This document shows, one piece after another, positions 53,701 to 63,133 of a stretch of 63,176 nucleotides of DNA. The first letter of the stretch is position 1. The number at the start of each line of letters is the position of its first letter. The notes beneath the pieces were generated by a model. It saw only the letters and a list, made by a program, of their open reading frames with translations, was not told where the DNA came from and did no database searches. Both the position numbers and the translations under genes were made by a program. Source of the DNA: a bacterium (lineage in GTDB: Bacteria; Verrucomicrobiota; Kiritimatiellia; CAIKKV01; CAITUY01); the NCBI GenBank assembly GCA_037143175.1, contig JBAWZF010000014.1:1-63176 (forward strand), in the 5' to 3' direction.

Positions 53701-55580
53701 TTCACAACATCCCAGTCCCAAATCCCTATGTTTCCGGCTCGTACGGCAAGCGACAGTCGTTCAGTCATTTTGAGCAACTCTTCTTCAGCATGTTTGCGCT
53801 CGGTAATATCCCGAAATGACCACATCCTGCCGAAGTTTTCCCCATCTTTCCCCAAAACCGGCGCAGAATATCGTTCCAGCACCATCCCACTCCTGAATTC
53901 GATCTCGTCACGGCTGGTATCAGTCGGGTGACCGTAAAGCGAGATGACTTTTTTAAGAAACTTGTCGGGAGATTTTGTCAGACTGACGACATGTTTGAGT
54001 AATTTCGTGTCATCCTCGTCATGTAATATGGCCTCGGGGACATTGAATAGTTGACTGATACGCGGGTTGATTAATATCCGTCTCTGATTCTTATCGATCA
54101 CCAGAATCCCTTCAGGCGTCGCATTCATTTGCGCCTCAAGTATGGCGGACTTCAATCGCACCAGCGCCTCCGATTTTTTGCGTTCGGAGATATCAATGAC
54201 AATCGAATGCAGGACCATACGCCCGCCAAACTGGATCCGGCTTGACGCCACTTCCACATCCCTCAGAGAGTGGTCGGCCAAACGGTGCTGAAACTCGAAG
54301 AGTTTGCCTTGTTCCGGCGGAACGGAGGCCATTCTCTGGCTAACTTCTTGCTCGGGAAGGACATTGATGTCGGTGATGCACATGGCCAGGAGCTGCTCTC
54401 GCGAGTAGCCGTAAAATCTTACTGCGGCGGCATTGGCATCAATAATCGCTCCATTGTCCGGATTAATCAGGAACATAATCGCTGAATTCTTGCTGAATTG
54501 ATTGCGGTATGAGGCTTCGCTCTCCCTCAAGCTCACGGTCAACTCTTCAGCCAACTGTTGCGCGTGAATACGAATATTCTGAAGCACTCGAATCAGGAAA
54601 AAAAGCAGTAGGGTGATGATCGAACCACCCACCAGAGTGAGCCATACCTTAATGTACTCCACTGCAAAATACCCGACCCCAGCTTGCGTAAAACGCAGCG
54701 TCCAGCGTTGGCCATTCACTTCAATAGGCATCTGTCGAGTGAAGCGTACTCCCGTCTTGAATTTCCGATTTTGCTCAGCAGCATCCGTTGAAGTGAGCAA
54801 ATTCTTCGGGGAAAGTTGCTCGCCATCAAAAACCTCGAGATGAGTATCCATGTCCTTGCGCATATTTTTATCACCCAGCATGCCCTGCAATAAATCATTC
54901 ATCCGGTAGGGGCTGTAGACCCACCCATAGATCGCAGCACGACGTTGCTCAACGGTATTACAAGGCATCCCTTTACGGTAGACGGGAACATACATCAAAG
55001 TACCCGCCTGAACGACCGTGCCCGTTTCCTGAACCAACACCACTTTCCCTGAGAGCGCCGCCGCATCCGTATCCCTGGCCCGCTCCATGGCGGCCCTACG
55101 CACGGGTTCCGAGAACATGTCATAACCAAAGGCCCGCAAATTTAGACGGGAAAAAGGTTCCAGATAGATGATGGATGAGTAGATTTCGCGCTCCCCCTCC
55201 GGCGTCACCTTGTACTCCGGGAAGCCCTCGCTACGGACGTCCTGTATATGCCGGGCCAGATCTGCGCGCGGGATCAATAGTGAAAACCCAATACCCTGAA
55301 TGCCCGGGAGTTGCTTTTCGATCTTTTGGTATTGACAGTAAGCATGCCAATCTTCGCGCGTGACCTTTTCTGATGCAATAAACAAAGCTGCGCCGCTCCG
55401 CAAAATTCGGGCATGGTCATCAAGCCTGTTTGCAATGATATTGTGAATTTCGGCACAGTGAGAGTCGAACCGTAACTCTGACAACGTATCCGTAACCGAT
55501 TTCAAATATAAGCTAGACGTGAGGGTGAGCACCAGGCCGCCGCCCAGGATAAACCAGGAAAAAGATTGCTTAGGGATCAC
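50703..55580 (-). CDS. large membrane hybrid kinase (CHASE, multiple PAS, GAF, HisKA, HATPase, REC)
   Basis: The 1625-residue protein starts with a transmembrane helix (FILGGGLVLTLTSSLYL), a periplasmic CHASE domain (about 75-270, LPGIQGIGFSLLIPRADLAR) and a second helix near 320-338. It continues with about five PAS domains (360-975), a GAF domain (about 1000-1145), HisKA with AKSRFLAHMSHEIRTPLNAI, the ATPase with GTGLGLAISRQFARLMGGDV, a receiver domain with LILMDDWMPFMRGDEA and a C-terminal helical tail without a clear Hpt histidine. It probably senses an external ligand. It overlaps the next kinase gene upstream by ATGA and is followed closely by the REC-kinase gene. Confidence 0.93.
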   Translation of the reverse strand: MIPKQSFSWFILGGGLVLTLTSSLYLKSVTDTLSELRFDSHCAEIHNIIANRLDDHARILRSGAALFIASEKVTREDWHAYCQYQKIEKQLPGIQGIGFSLLIPRADLARHIQDVRSEGFPEYKVTPEGEREIYSSIIYLEPFSRLNLRAFGYDMFSEPVRRAAMERARDTDAAALSGKVVLVQETGTVVQAGTLMYVPVYRKGMPCNTVEQRRAAIYGWVYSPYRMNDLLQGMLGDKNMRKDMDTHLEVFDGEQLSPKNLLTSTDAAEQNRKFKTGVRFTRQMPIEVNGQRWTLRFTQAGVGYFAVEYIKVWLTLVGGSIITLLLFFLIRVLQNIRIHAQQLAEELTVSLRESEASYRNQFSKNSAIMFLINPDNGAIIDANAAAVRFYGYSREQLLAMCITDINVLPEQEVSQRMASVPPEQGKLFEFQHRLADHSLRDVEVASSRIQFGGRMVLHSIVIDISERKKSEALVRLKSAILEAQMNATPEGILVIDKNQRRILINPRISQLFNVPEAILHDEDDTKLLKHVVSLTKSPDKFLKKVISLYGHPTDTSRDEIEFRSGMVLERYSAPVLGKDGENFGRMWSFRDITERKHAEEELLKMTERLSLAVRAGNIGIWDWDVVNNILVWDDQMYRLYGITSDTFSGAYPAWQAGLHPDDRAQGDLDIQMALRGEKDFDTEFRVLWPDGTIHNIRALALVQRDAGGNPLRMTGTNWDVTRSKLLEEKLKSSETNFRSFFETVDDLILVGSPDGHILFANTAVNRLLGYTSEELQTMQILDLHPAEYRKEAEVILGDMFRGERAFCPLPLLAKNGRHLSVETRVWFGRWNGKDCIFGISKDMSVQQAAWDTFEKMFRYNPSLMAISSFPDRKIIDVNEAFLKRLGYTRDEVIGRTANELNLFTDEVQENMACELASRGRIAGMEVKARGNNGELADGLFSGEIIDNQGQTMFLSVMADLTALRQVEASLNDITQMQKLMMELSSQYINIPLNHVSIAIQLSLERMGKFVSADRAYVFRYDFEKGITSNDYEWCNTGVEPQIDQLKEVPLDMIPEWVTAHEKGNSMYIEDVGALPPGHLRQILEPQGMQSLIAVPMISDSKCMGFVGFDSVRKHHSYTDKEISLLSLFSQMLVNVELRAKAEHDLIQSNQRLEAATVRSSELATQAIQANTAKSRFLAHMSHEIRTPLNAILGFSQLLRRDQELSLSQQQRVEIINCSGEHLLALLNDILELSKIESGILELYLTSFDLHALLNDLILIFRIKAENKNLELTSQILEPTHRYLIADEQKLRQVLINLLSNAVKYTSSGGIQLRVSVEQRGPEELWLVVLIQDSGKGIAAGEMDRLFTPFSQASAGLSSKSGTGLGLAISRQFARLMGGDVTVVSEIGKGSIFRLEFPVKEGGALAQIDLRQVFRLEEGQPPCRVLIAEDDADSRWLLVQMLSDAGFDVVETANGREAVAAFTHSQPQLILMDDWMPFMRGDEAIRQIRQGTGGGAVKIITLTANASEETRQRSMDAGTDVFMAKPFRMSVLFDKIQSLIGVRYVYSELALPEEVKSEVIPVLTREMLESLPIKMRNQLRAAALSCRQEQLLELIQQLTEMEVEIARPLQDLVAKFEYHKLFQLLN

Positions 55581-57946
55581 GGAGCCTCCAGAACTTCTCT
55601 CACCTTACGGGCAAGGACGTCACGCGAAAAGGGTTTCGGCAGGAACTGCATACCCTCATCCAGTACCCCCTGGCGGGCAATAACATCAGCCGTGTAGCCG
55701 GACATGAATAGATACTTGAGATGCGGATAAAGAGGCACCATGTTCTTAACTAGGTCCCGGCCATTCATCCCGGGCATGACCACGTCAGTCAGCATTAAAT
55801 GAATATCACCCGGGTGCCGGGCCGCCATTTCGAGAGCGGCCGCTGGAGTCTCCGCTGCCAACGTTTTGTACCCCAGACTGTCAAGGTATAACCGACATAT
55901 CTTGCGAAGCGATCTTTCGTCCTCCACCAGCATCACGGTCTCGCCACGCCCTTGAGGTGGGCCGGCGGTGATGGCGCCCGTTGATGGGGCAGTCTCACAC
56001 ACAACCCGCGGCAGATAGATGCAGAAACACGCCCCCCTGCCCGGCTCACTGGTGACGTCAATGTAACCGAAATTTTGTTTGACGATGCCATAGACCGTGG
56101 CCAAACCCAAACCAGTGCCTTCACCGACCGCCTTGGTCGTAAAAAATGGTTCAAAGATTTTGGCGAGAACATCCTTTTCCATGCCACAGCCATCATCGCT
56201 AACCGTGAGCCGCACATACTCGCCGGGCACAGAACCCGTGTGCCCGGCACAGTAGGTTTGATCGAGGGTGATATTTGCTGTTTCGAGGGTGATTTTGCCG
56301 ACACCGACAATCGCGTCACGGGCATTGCCGCACAGGTTCGCCAGGATCTGATCAATCTGCGATGGATCAAGTTTGACCGACCAGAGTTTCGTGCCCGGCA
56401 GCCAGGCCAAATGGAGGTCCTCACCAATCATCTGTCGCAATAGACTGAGCATCCCTTCCACAGCCGCATTCAGATCCAGGACCCTCGGCGCGATGACTTG
56501 TTTGCGGGCAAAGGCCAATAGTTGCCGAGTGAGATCAGCGGAGCGCGTTGACGCGTGAGTAATCTCATCCAAATGGAGACGACCGGGGTGCTCCGCCGGC
56601 AGGCTTTCCCGGCACAGTTCGGCATACCCCATGATGCCCATAAGCAGATTATTAAAGTCGTGTGCCACGCCCCCGGCCAGTTGCCCCACCGACTCCATCT
56701 TCTGGGCCTGCACGAGTTGCCCATGCATTTTCTCCTTGTCCGCTTCTGCCCGTTTGCGCTCAGTGATATCGTTCATCACGGTCAAAAAGAACTCCCGCCC
56801 CTGGCTGCGGATGATTTCACCCGAGAATAGCCCGTCAAGGATCGCCCCATCTTTGCGCCGGACCTGCAGTTCAAATTCGCTGATACGCCCATCCGTCCGC
56901 AATTTTTCCGACAGCATGACCTGCTTTTCCGGTTGCAGGAAAATCCCGATATCTGCAACTGTTTTGCCGATGATGTCCGCCCAGGAGTAGCCAAGCGTCT
57001 TGAGGAAGGCATTATTGACATCCGCGAAGCGCTGATCCGGCAACGAGGAGAGCGCCATCAGCGCCGGATTGTTACGGAACAGGCGCTCAAAGCGCTGTTG
57101 TGCCTCCTGCTCGCCAGTCAGGTTCTTGGAAATGCCAAAAATACAGTCCACCCCGTTCCAGCGTCCGAACCAGACGCGAGTTTCAACCGGGATTAGCCGC
57201 CCATCCTTGCAAGCCAGCGGCATGGGGCAGATATCCCGCTCGCCTCTGAGCATGGCAGCAAAGATTTCATCCGCTTCCAGGGCGCTTGTCCGCGAATTCA
57301 AGTCCAGTAGATGCATTTCCCGGAGTTCATCCGGCGAGTAACCCAGCGTTTGGGTGACGGCTGCGTTGGTGAAGAGCACCTGTCCATCCAGTGCGCCCAC
57401 CATGAGCATATCGGTCATGGATTCGAAGAATGCGTGAAAATTGGTCTCGCTCTCCCGTAATGCCGTCTCCGCCTTTTTGCGCTCGGTGATGTCGATTACA
57501 AAAACTGACACACCTGAAATCGCATCAGCCGCATCACGAATGGGGTTGTAATGGTTTTCATAATAGGTGCGAACGCGGGAGAGATCCCCGTATTCCTCCA
57601 CCATAAGCAGGGATTCACCGGCTAAGACGCGGTCAAAATTGAGCTTAGCTTTTTCACGGTCCGGCAGGCTGGTAATGACGTCCAGTATGTTCTGGCCTAT
57701 GGCAATCTCCACGCCCCAGATATTTCTCATCGTCTCCGCATGAGAGCGGGTAAATTCCGTATAGCGATAGGATCCATCCAAAGAAAAGATGATGATGCCC
57801 TGCGGACTCTCCAAAATCGACGTGAGCAAGGCTGTCTTTTGCAGCGAAACCTCCTCAACCTCTTTCATGGCCAATTCTACTCGTTTGCACTCTGTCATCA
57901 GAAATTCACATCTTCTTGCTTGGATTACTTTTTTATTTTCGCACAT
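55577..57946 (-). CDS. cytosolic PAS hybrid histidine kinase
   Basis: The 789-residue protein has three PAS domains (about 30-165, 165-290 and 290-405), a HisKA domain with [20 protein letters not shown], an ATPase with [20 protein letters not shown] and [20 protein letters not shown], and a receiver with [20 protein letters not shown]. No membrane helix is seen. Its second and third PAS domains resemble two PAS domains of the neighbouring large kinase, and its kinase core resembles that of the gene at 61016, so the three arose partly by local duplication. It is the first gene of the minus-strand signalling operon. Confidence 0.93.
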   Translation of the reverse strand: MCENKKVIQARRCEFLMTECKRVELAMKEVEEVSLQKTALLTSILESPQGIIIFSLDGSYRYTEFTRSHAETMRNIWGVEIAIGQNILDVITSLPDREKAKLNFDRVLAGESLLMVEEYGDLSRVRTYYENHYNPIRDAADAISGVSVFVIDITERKKAETALRESETNFHAFFESMTDMLMVGALDGQVLFTNAAVTQTLGYSPDELREMHLLDLNSRTSALEADEIFAAMLRGERDICPMPLACKDGRLIPVETRVWFGRWNGVDCIFGISKNLTGEQEAQQRFERLFRNNPALMALSSLPDQRFADVNNAFLKTLGYSWADIIGKTVADIGIFLQPEKQVMLSEKLRTDGRISEFELQVRRKDGAILDGLFSGEIIRSQGREFFLTVMNDITERKRAEADKEKMHGQLVQAQKMESVGQLAGGVAHDFNNLLMGIMGYAELCRESLPAEHPGRLHLDEITHASTRSADLTRQLLAFARKQVIAPRVLDLNAAVEGMLSLLRQMIGEDLHLAWLPGTKLWSVKLDPSQIDQILANLCGNARDAIVGVGKITLETANITLDQTYCAGHTGSVPGEYVRLTVSDDGCGMEKDVLAKIFEPFFTTKAVGEGTGLGLATVYGIVKQNFGYIDVTSEPGRGACFCIYLPRVVCETAPSTGAITAGPPQGRGETVMLVEDERSLRKICRLYLDSLGYKTLAAETPAAALEMAARHPGDIHLMLTDVVMPGMNGRDLVKNMVPLYPHLKYLFMSGYTADVIARQGVLDEGMQFLPKPFSRDVLARKVREVLEAP

Positions 57947-58084
57947 TCCGCCTCACCTGTCGAGGCTTGAATGATGACCCAAATCCTCGCCTAAGGACAT
58001 GGCGTCTTTGTGGTAACTCGCATCAGTAAACCTTTCAGGTTGCATTCCAGAGAAGGCGGGGGTAAAATTTACCTAAAACGAGGT

Positions 58085-59299
58085 ATGCCTATTAAAAAGC
58101 CCGCCAAAATCGTTGTACCCGAACCTCTCCCCGGCCCAGTAGCCGCAGTGAAATTCCCTATCGTCGGCATCGGTGCTTCAGCCGGGGGGCTGGTGGCCAT
58201 TGAACTGTTCCTACAGAACGTGCCGCAACACAGCGGCATGGCTTTCGTCATCGTCCAGCACCTGGATCCGACCCACAAGTGCATGATGGCGGAACTGCTC
58301 CAGCATATCACCCCCATGACGGTCCTACAGGTCAAGAATCGCACAAAGGTCCAACCGGATTGCGTCTATGTCATTCCGCCTAACAAGGATATGTCCATTC
58401 TGCACAGAGTCCTGCACTTGCATGCCCCGATGATGCCGCGCGGACAGCGCCTATCGATTGATTTCTTTTTCAAATCCCTGGCTGAAGACCTCCAGGCTCA
58501 TAGTATCGGGGTCCTGCTTTCGGGCATGGGTTCGGACGGAACGCTGGGGCTCAAGGCTATCAAGGAGAAGGCCGGTGCGGTTTTCGTGCAGGATCCGGCC
58601 ACAGCCAGCTTCGACAGCATGCCGCGGAATATCATTGAGACCGGGTTGGCAGATGTGGTCGGTTCGGCGGAAGCCCTGCCCGGCAAGATTATTGCCTATC
58701 TCCGGCGCACTCCCCTCCATAACGAAACCTACCTATCCAAGACGGATATTGAGCACAGTGCCTTTGATAAGATTGCAGCCCTGTTGCGGATGCAAACAGG
58801 CCAGGACTTCTCCCTTTACAAGAAGAATACAGTCTATCGCCGGATCGAGCGACGCATGGGCACCCACCAGATTGACCGGATCGCCACTTATACGCGTTTT
58901 CTTGAAGAAAACCCCCAGGAGTTGGAGCTTTTATTCAAGGAACTCCTCATCGGGGTCACGAGCTTTTTTCGTGACCCTGCGGCATGGGGGCAGTTGGAAT
59001 CCGGGGTCATCCCGGCGTTACTGAAAAATTGTCCGCCCGCTCCGGCACTACGGGTCTGGGTACCTGCCTGCTCAACCGGGGAGGAAGCCTATTCCCTGGC
59101 TATCCTCATTCGAGAGGCTCAGGAGAAATTTAAGCCGGGGCACAAACCCCTTGTACAGATCTTTGCGTCCGATCTGGACAAGGACGCTATTGCTAAAGCC
59201 CGCACGGGCTTTTACCTGCCTCACATTGAATCGGATGTGTCACCAGAACGCCTAAACCGGTTCGTTTGTAAAGGTGGATGGCGGCTATCTGGTCAGTAA
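58085..59299 (+). pseudogene. CheB-CheR fusion protein, 5' fragment (frameshifted)
   Basis: This part holds a complete CheB-type methylesterase (about residues 20-215: VGIGASAGGLVAIELFLQNV with the catalytic Ser, VQHLDPTHKCMMAE with His, LSGMGSDGTLGLKAI with Asp). It is followed by the CheR N-domain and the SAM-binding core (VWVPACSTGEEAYSLAILIR; FASDLDKDAIAKARTGFYLP). After RLNRFVCK the frame is lost at about 59264 and stops at 59299. The family sequence continues in the +1 neighbouring frame. The start MPIKKPAKIV is chosen as the normal N-terminus; an upstream GTG at 58010 is possible. It diverges from the minus-strand kinases. Confidence 0.85.
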
Positions 59300-61019
59300 A
59301 GCCATTCGGGAGACGGTGATCTTCGCCGTACAAAATGTCATCATGGATCCCCCATTCACCAAACTCAATCTGGTGAGTTGCCGGAACCTGCTTATCTACC
59401 TGCTGCCGGAGTTACAGAAGAAACTCCTGCCTCTCTTTCACTATAGCCTTCGCCCCGGCGGCGTGTTATTCCTGGGCAATGCTGAGACCTGCGGCGAATT
59501 TACCGACCTTTTTGCGCCGCTTACGGGTAAGTCGCACTTATACCGACGGCTCGAATCCGTTCGCTCGGCTGAGTTGATCGAGTTTCCCGCTACGTTCCCA
59601 CCTGCCCGGACAGTTAAGGTGCCTCTGCCGCAGGGGTTACAGCGCTCAGACGCACTCCAGGCGCAAGCGGAGCAACTGCTTTTGCAGCGGTATTCCCCGG
59701 CCGCCGTGCTGGTCAACGACAAAGGGGACATCATTTTCATCAACGGACGGACGGGGAAATACCTGGAGCCAGCGGCGGGCAAAGCCAACTGGAACCTGTT
59801 TTCCATGGTTCGCGAGGGCTTACGCTACGACCTGAACGACACCTTCCGGAAGGCGCTCAGGCAAAAAGAAGCGATTGTCCGCAAGAACGTGAAAATCGAG
59901 ACTGATGGCCGTGTTCTGGCGGTGGATCTCACCATTCAATCCATTACCGAACCTGAGACGCTGCGCGGGCTGGTGATGGTCGTATTCACAGACGTAGCCA
60001 CGCCACCGGAAGTGAAAAGACCGGCCACTACATGCCATACCGGCAGCAGCCGGACGGCGGTCCTGGCGCAGGAACTCGAGAAAGCCAGACTGGAGTTGCA
60101 GACCGTCCGCGAAGAAGTGCAAACATTCCAGGAAGAAGCCAAATCCGCCAACGAGGAAATGCAGTCCACCAATGAGGAAATGCAGTCCACCAACGAGGAG
60201 TTAACCACCTCCACAGAAGAGATGTTGTCCATGAACGAGGAATTGCGGACCCTCAGCGCAGAGTTGCAACGCAAGGTGGAAGATCTGTCCCGGCTCAACA
60301 GCGACATGAAGAACCTGCTCGACGGCACCGATGTCGCCACCCTGTTTCTGGATGGCACGCTCCGCGTCCGCCTGTTCACATCCGGCGTAAACCGGATTTT
60401 TAAACTCATCCCGGGCGACGTAGGCCGACTCATCACCGATATCGCTTCGGAGCTGATTTACCCGGAGCTGGCTACCCATGCGCGCGAGGTGCTGCGGACG
60501 CTGGTAGTTCATGAACAACCAGCCACCACGCACGACGGGTGTCGGTTTCGCGTGCGCATTATCCCCTACCGGACTTTGGAAAACATGATTGACGGCGTGG
60601 TGATCACCCTGGTGGACGTCACAACCGAGTTCAAACAGGCCGAAGCCCTTCGTAAAGCCAATGACATGCTCCGCCTGGCAATCGTCGTGCGCGATGCGCA
60701 TGATGCCATTACCGTGCAGGATTTGGACGGTCGCATCCTGGCCTGGAATCCGGGCGCGGTGCGATTGTATGGCTGGAGCGAAGCGGAAGCCCTGGCGATG
60801 AATGTCAGCGAACGCATTCCAATCAATCAAAGAGAACAAGCGATGACCCAGTTAACCCAGCTGTACCGGTCTAAAATTCTGGCACCATACCTCACCCAGC
60901 GTCTCAAAAAAGATGGCACGGCCATGGCGGTCTGGATGACCGCCACCGCGTTAATGAATGAAGCCGGCCATGTGTATGCAATTTCAACCACGGAACGGGC
61001 GGAAGGCAGTGAACCATGA
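59274..61019 (+). pseudogene. CheB-CheR fusion protein, 3' fragment (CheR C-terminus, coiled coil, PAS)
   Basis: This frame resumes the family sequence with DGGYLVSKAIRETVIFAVQN and the CheR end PFTKLNLVSCRNLLIYLLPE. A PAS domain follows (YSPAAVLVNDKGDIIFINGR), then a long Glu/Gln-rich coiled coil with repeated STNEEMQSTNEEL units, then two more PAS domains (LLDGTDVATLFLDGTLRVRL and ITVQDLDGRILAWNPGAVRL). The full fusion would be near 980 residues. If the frameshift is real this part would need its own start (GTG at 59274) and lacks the SAM core. It overlaps the next kinase gene by ATGA. Confidence 0.85.
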
Positions 61020-62743
61020 AGAAAAACAATGATCACCCTGCCGTCGACTCCGGCTTGCGCGGACGTGCCGAGGACCAACTGAAGTGCCAGACGCTGGACA
61101 CCGGAGAGAAAAGACAGGCGGAAGATACCGCACGACTCCTCCATGAATTGCAAGTCCACCAGATCGAACTGGAGATGCAGAATGAAGAACTCCAGCAGGC
61201 ACGCACCAACGCGGACGCGCTTCTGGTCAAATATATTGACCTCTACAACTTCGCTCCGGCGGGCTATTTCACCTTCGACCGCGAGGGATCGATCCGGCGG
61301 GTGAACTTCGCCGGAGCGCAACTGCTTGACACCGAACGCTCCTTGCTGTTGAACCGTCGCTTTGGCTTGTTCGTCGCCGAGGAGAACCGCTGCGTCTTCA
61401 ACGATTTCCTTGATAAAGTCTTTTCGAGCAAGTCCAGGATATTCTGCGAATTGACGATAAAGACCACATCGCAGCCGCCCCTCTTCGTGCGAATTGCGGG
61501 CATAAGTTCTGAAGACGGGTCGAAATGTCGCGCGGTGATAACGGATCTCACCGAGAGAAAACAGACGGAGCAGGCGAATATCAACTTGCAGGCCCAACTC
61601 TTTCAGGCTCAGAAACTGGAATCGCTAGAACAACTGGTAGGAGGCGTAGCGCACGACTTCAACAACATGGTCATGGGTGCTTTGGGCTACACCCAGCTAT
61701 GCCGGGAGGAACTTCCTGCGGAACACCCTGCGGGATGCTACCTGGATGAGATCACTACTATTGTAGAGCGCTCAGCCAATCTCACCCGGCAATTATTGAC
61801 CTTCTCCCGCCGACAAACTATCGCCCCAAAGGTTCTGGCTCTGAACGACACTATGGCAAGCATCGTCAAAATGCTGCGCCGCCTGATCGGCGAGAACATT
61901 GACCTCATCTTGAAGCCGGGGCCAGGACTTTGGCCCATCAAGTTCGATCCGACACAAATCGACCAGATTTTGATCAACCTTTGCCTCAACGCCCGGGACG
62001 CTATCGCCGGAGTGGGCAAAATCACCATTACGACTGCCAATGTCGCCCTCGATCAAGTCTTCTGTAACACCCATCCAGAAACCGTTCCTGGTGATTACGT
62101 CCTGCTGATGGTCAGCGACAACGGCTGCGGCATGGAACAGGACATCCTCGCCAAAATCTTTGAGCCGTTTTTTACCACCAAGGAAGTCGGAAAGGGTACT
62201 GGCCTGGGCTTGGCGATGATTTTTGGCATCGTCAAACAGAATATCGGGTACATTGAAGTGTCCAGCGAACCGGGCCAGGGTTCGACATTTAGAATCTACC
62301 TGCCTCTGTTCGCGGATGAAGTCGTGAAAATAAACAATGCAACCACTGCGATAATCCCCCAGGGTAGCGGAGAGACGATACTTCTGGTGGAAGATGAGCC
62401 AACACTGCGGATAATTTGCGAACAATTTCTGAAAAATATCGGGTATAAGGTTCTGACAGCGGAATCCCCGATAATTGCTCTGGAACTCGCCAGGATACAT
62501 AAGAACGACATCCGGTTACTGCTCACTGACGTGATCATGCCGGGGATGAACGGTCGGGACCTGTCCTTGCGTCTTCTCGAGATGATACCGGGCCTCAAAG
62601 TCCTGTTCATGTCCGGCTACACTCCCGATGTGATCGCCAGACAGCAGGTTCCAAGCGAAGGGATGCACTACATCCAGAAGCCCTTTTCACGCGACGATCT
62701 GGCCCGCAAAATGCACAAACTGCTGGAACATACTGGAGCATAG
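61016..62743 (+). CDS. PAS hybrid histidine kinase following CheB-CheR
   Basis: The 575-residue protein begins with a coiled coil (LLHELQVHQIELEMQNEELQ), one PAS domain (YNFAPAGYFTFDREGSIRRV), then HisKA with [20 protein letters not shown], ATPase with [20 protein letters not shown] and GKGTGLGLAMIFGIVKQNIG, and a receiver domain with [20 protein letters not shown]. It has no membrane segment. Its catalytic half is a close paralogue of the kinase at 55577-57946. It is translationally coupled to the CheB-CheR fusion and probably receives its signal through the coiled coils of both. Confidence 0.92.
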   Translation: MKKNNDHPAVDSGLRGRAEDQLKCQTLDTGEKRQAEDTARLLHELQVHQIELEMQNEELQQARTNADALLVKYIDLYNFAPAGYFTFDREGSIRRVNFAGAQLLDTERSLLLNRRFGLFVAEENRCVFNDFLDKVFSSKSRIFCELTIKTTSQPPLFVRIAGISSEDGSKCRAVITDLTERKQTEQANINLQAQLFQAQKLESLEQLVGGVAHDFNNMVMGALGYTQLCREELPAEHPAGCYLDEITTIVERSANLTRQLLTFSRRQTIAPKVLALNDTMASIVKMLRRLIGENIDLILKPGPGLWPIKFDPTQIDQILINLCLNARDAIAGVGKITITTANVALDQVFCNTHPETVPGDYVLLMVSDNGCGMEQDILAKIFEPFFTTKEVGKGTGLGLAMIFGIVKQNIGYIEVSSEPGQGSTFRIYLPLFADEVVKINNATTAIIPQGSGETILLVEDEPTLRIICEQFLKNIGYKVLTAESPIIALELARIHKNDIRLLLTDVIMPGMNGRDLSLRLLEMIPGLKVLFMSGYTPDVIARQQVPSEGMHYIQKPFSRDDLARKMHKLLEHTGA

Positions 62744-62756
62744 GGCGCCTTTCGAT

Positions 62757-62921
62757 TCAACCGCTTTTCTTTCCGGCATCGCGAGCACGAATCAGTTGCC
62801 GCAAGCGCCCTGCCCGCGGGTCAAGGGCCATTTTCGCTTGTTGGTCGCGACTCGCGTTATGGAATATCTTCTCTGCGGCCTGGGTCTCGCCTGCCGCGAT
62901 CTTGATCTCAACCACATTCAA
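62757..62921 (-). other. short open frame, possible C-terminal gene remnant
   Basis: The reverse strand from a possible TTG at 62921 reads LNVVEIKIAAGETQAAEKIF, HNASRDQQAKMALDPRAG and RLRQLIRARDAGKKSG before a stop at 62757. The composition looks protein-like (helical, charged), but an in-frame stop lies six codons upstream and there is no ribosome binding site. It may be the tail of a gene lost by rearrangement. I do not recognise the family. Confidence 0.25.
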
Positions 62922-63091
62922 GCGAAGGCGCGTGGCTTAACCCGAGTTCGCCAGTTGGGCGGGTATTGAAGTTGTAAGTCGTTGGAAATCAACAAAACGG
63001 TTTCAAAAGTCTTGACTACATTTTTAAGCTCATTGGCACATTTGGAAGTCGCAATTTCAGTCGCGTCAGGAGTACGGCCAGCTCCTTTTCT

Positions 63092-63133
63092 GGCAGGCGC
63101 GTGGGGCAGGCGCGTGGTGGGGCAGGCGCGTGG
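63092..63133. repeat. short direct repeats GGCAGGCGCGTGG
   Basis: Three copies of the 13-base word lie at 63092-63104, 63105-63117 and 63121-63133, and a related ggcgcgtggctt occurs at 62927-62938. They sit in the gene-free tail of the window (62922-63176), where no other gene, RNA or terminator could be supported. The pattern suggests a small repeat array or the edge of a repeated intergenic element that continues outside the window. Confidence 0.6.

Noticed and set aside
60150-60191. CRISPR-like short repeats
   Set aside because: The units are contiguous, in frame and code for coiled-coil heptads; there are no spacers.
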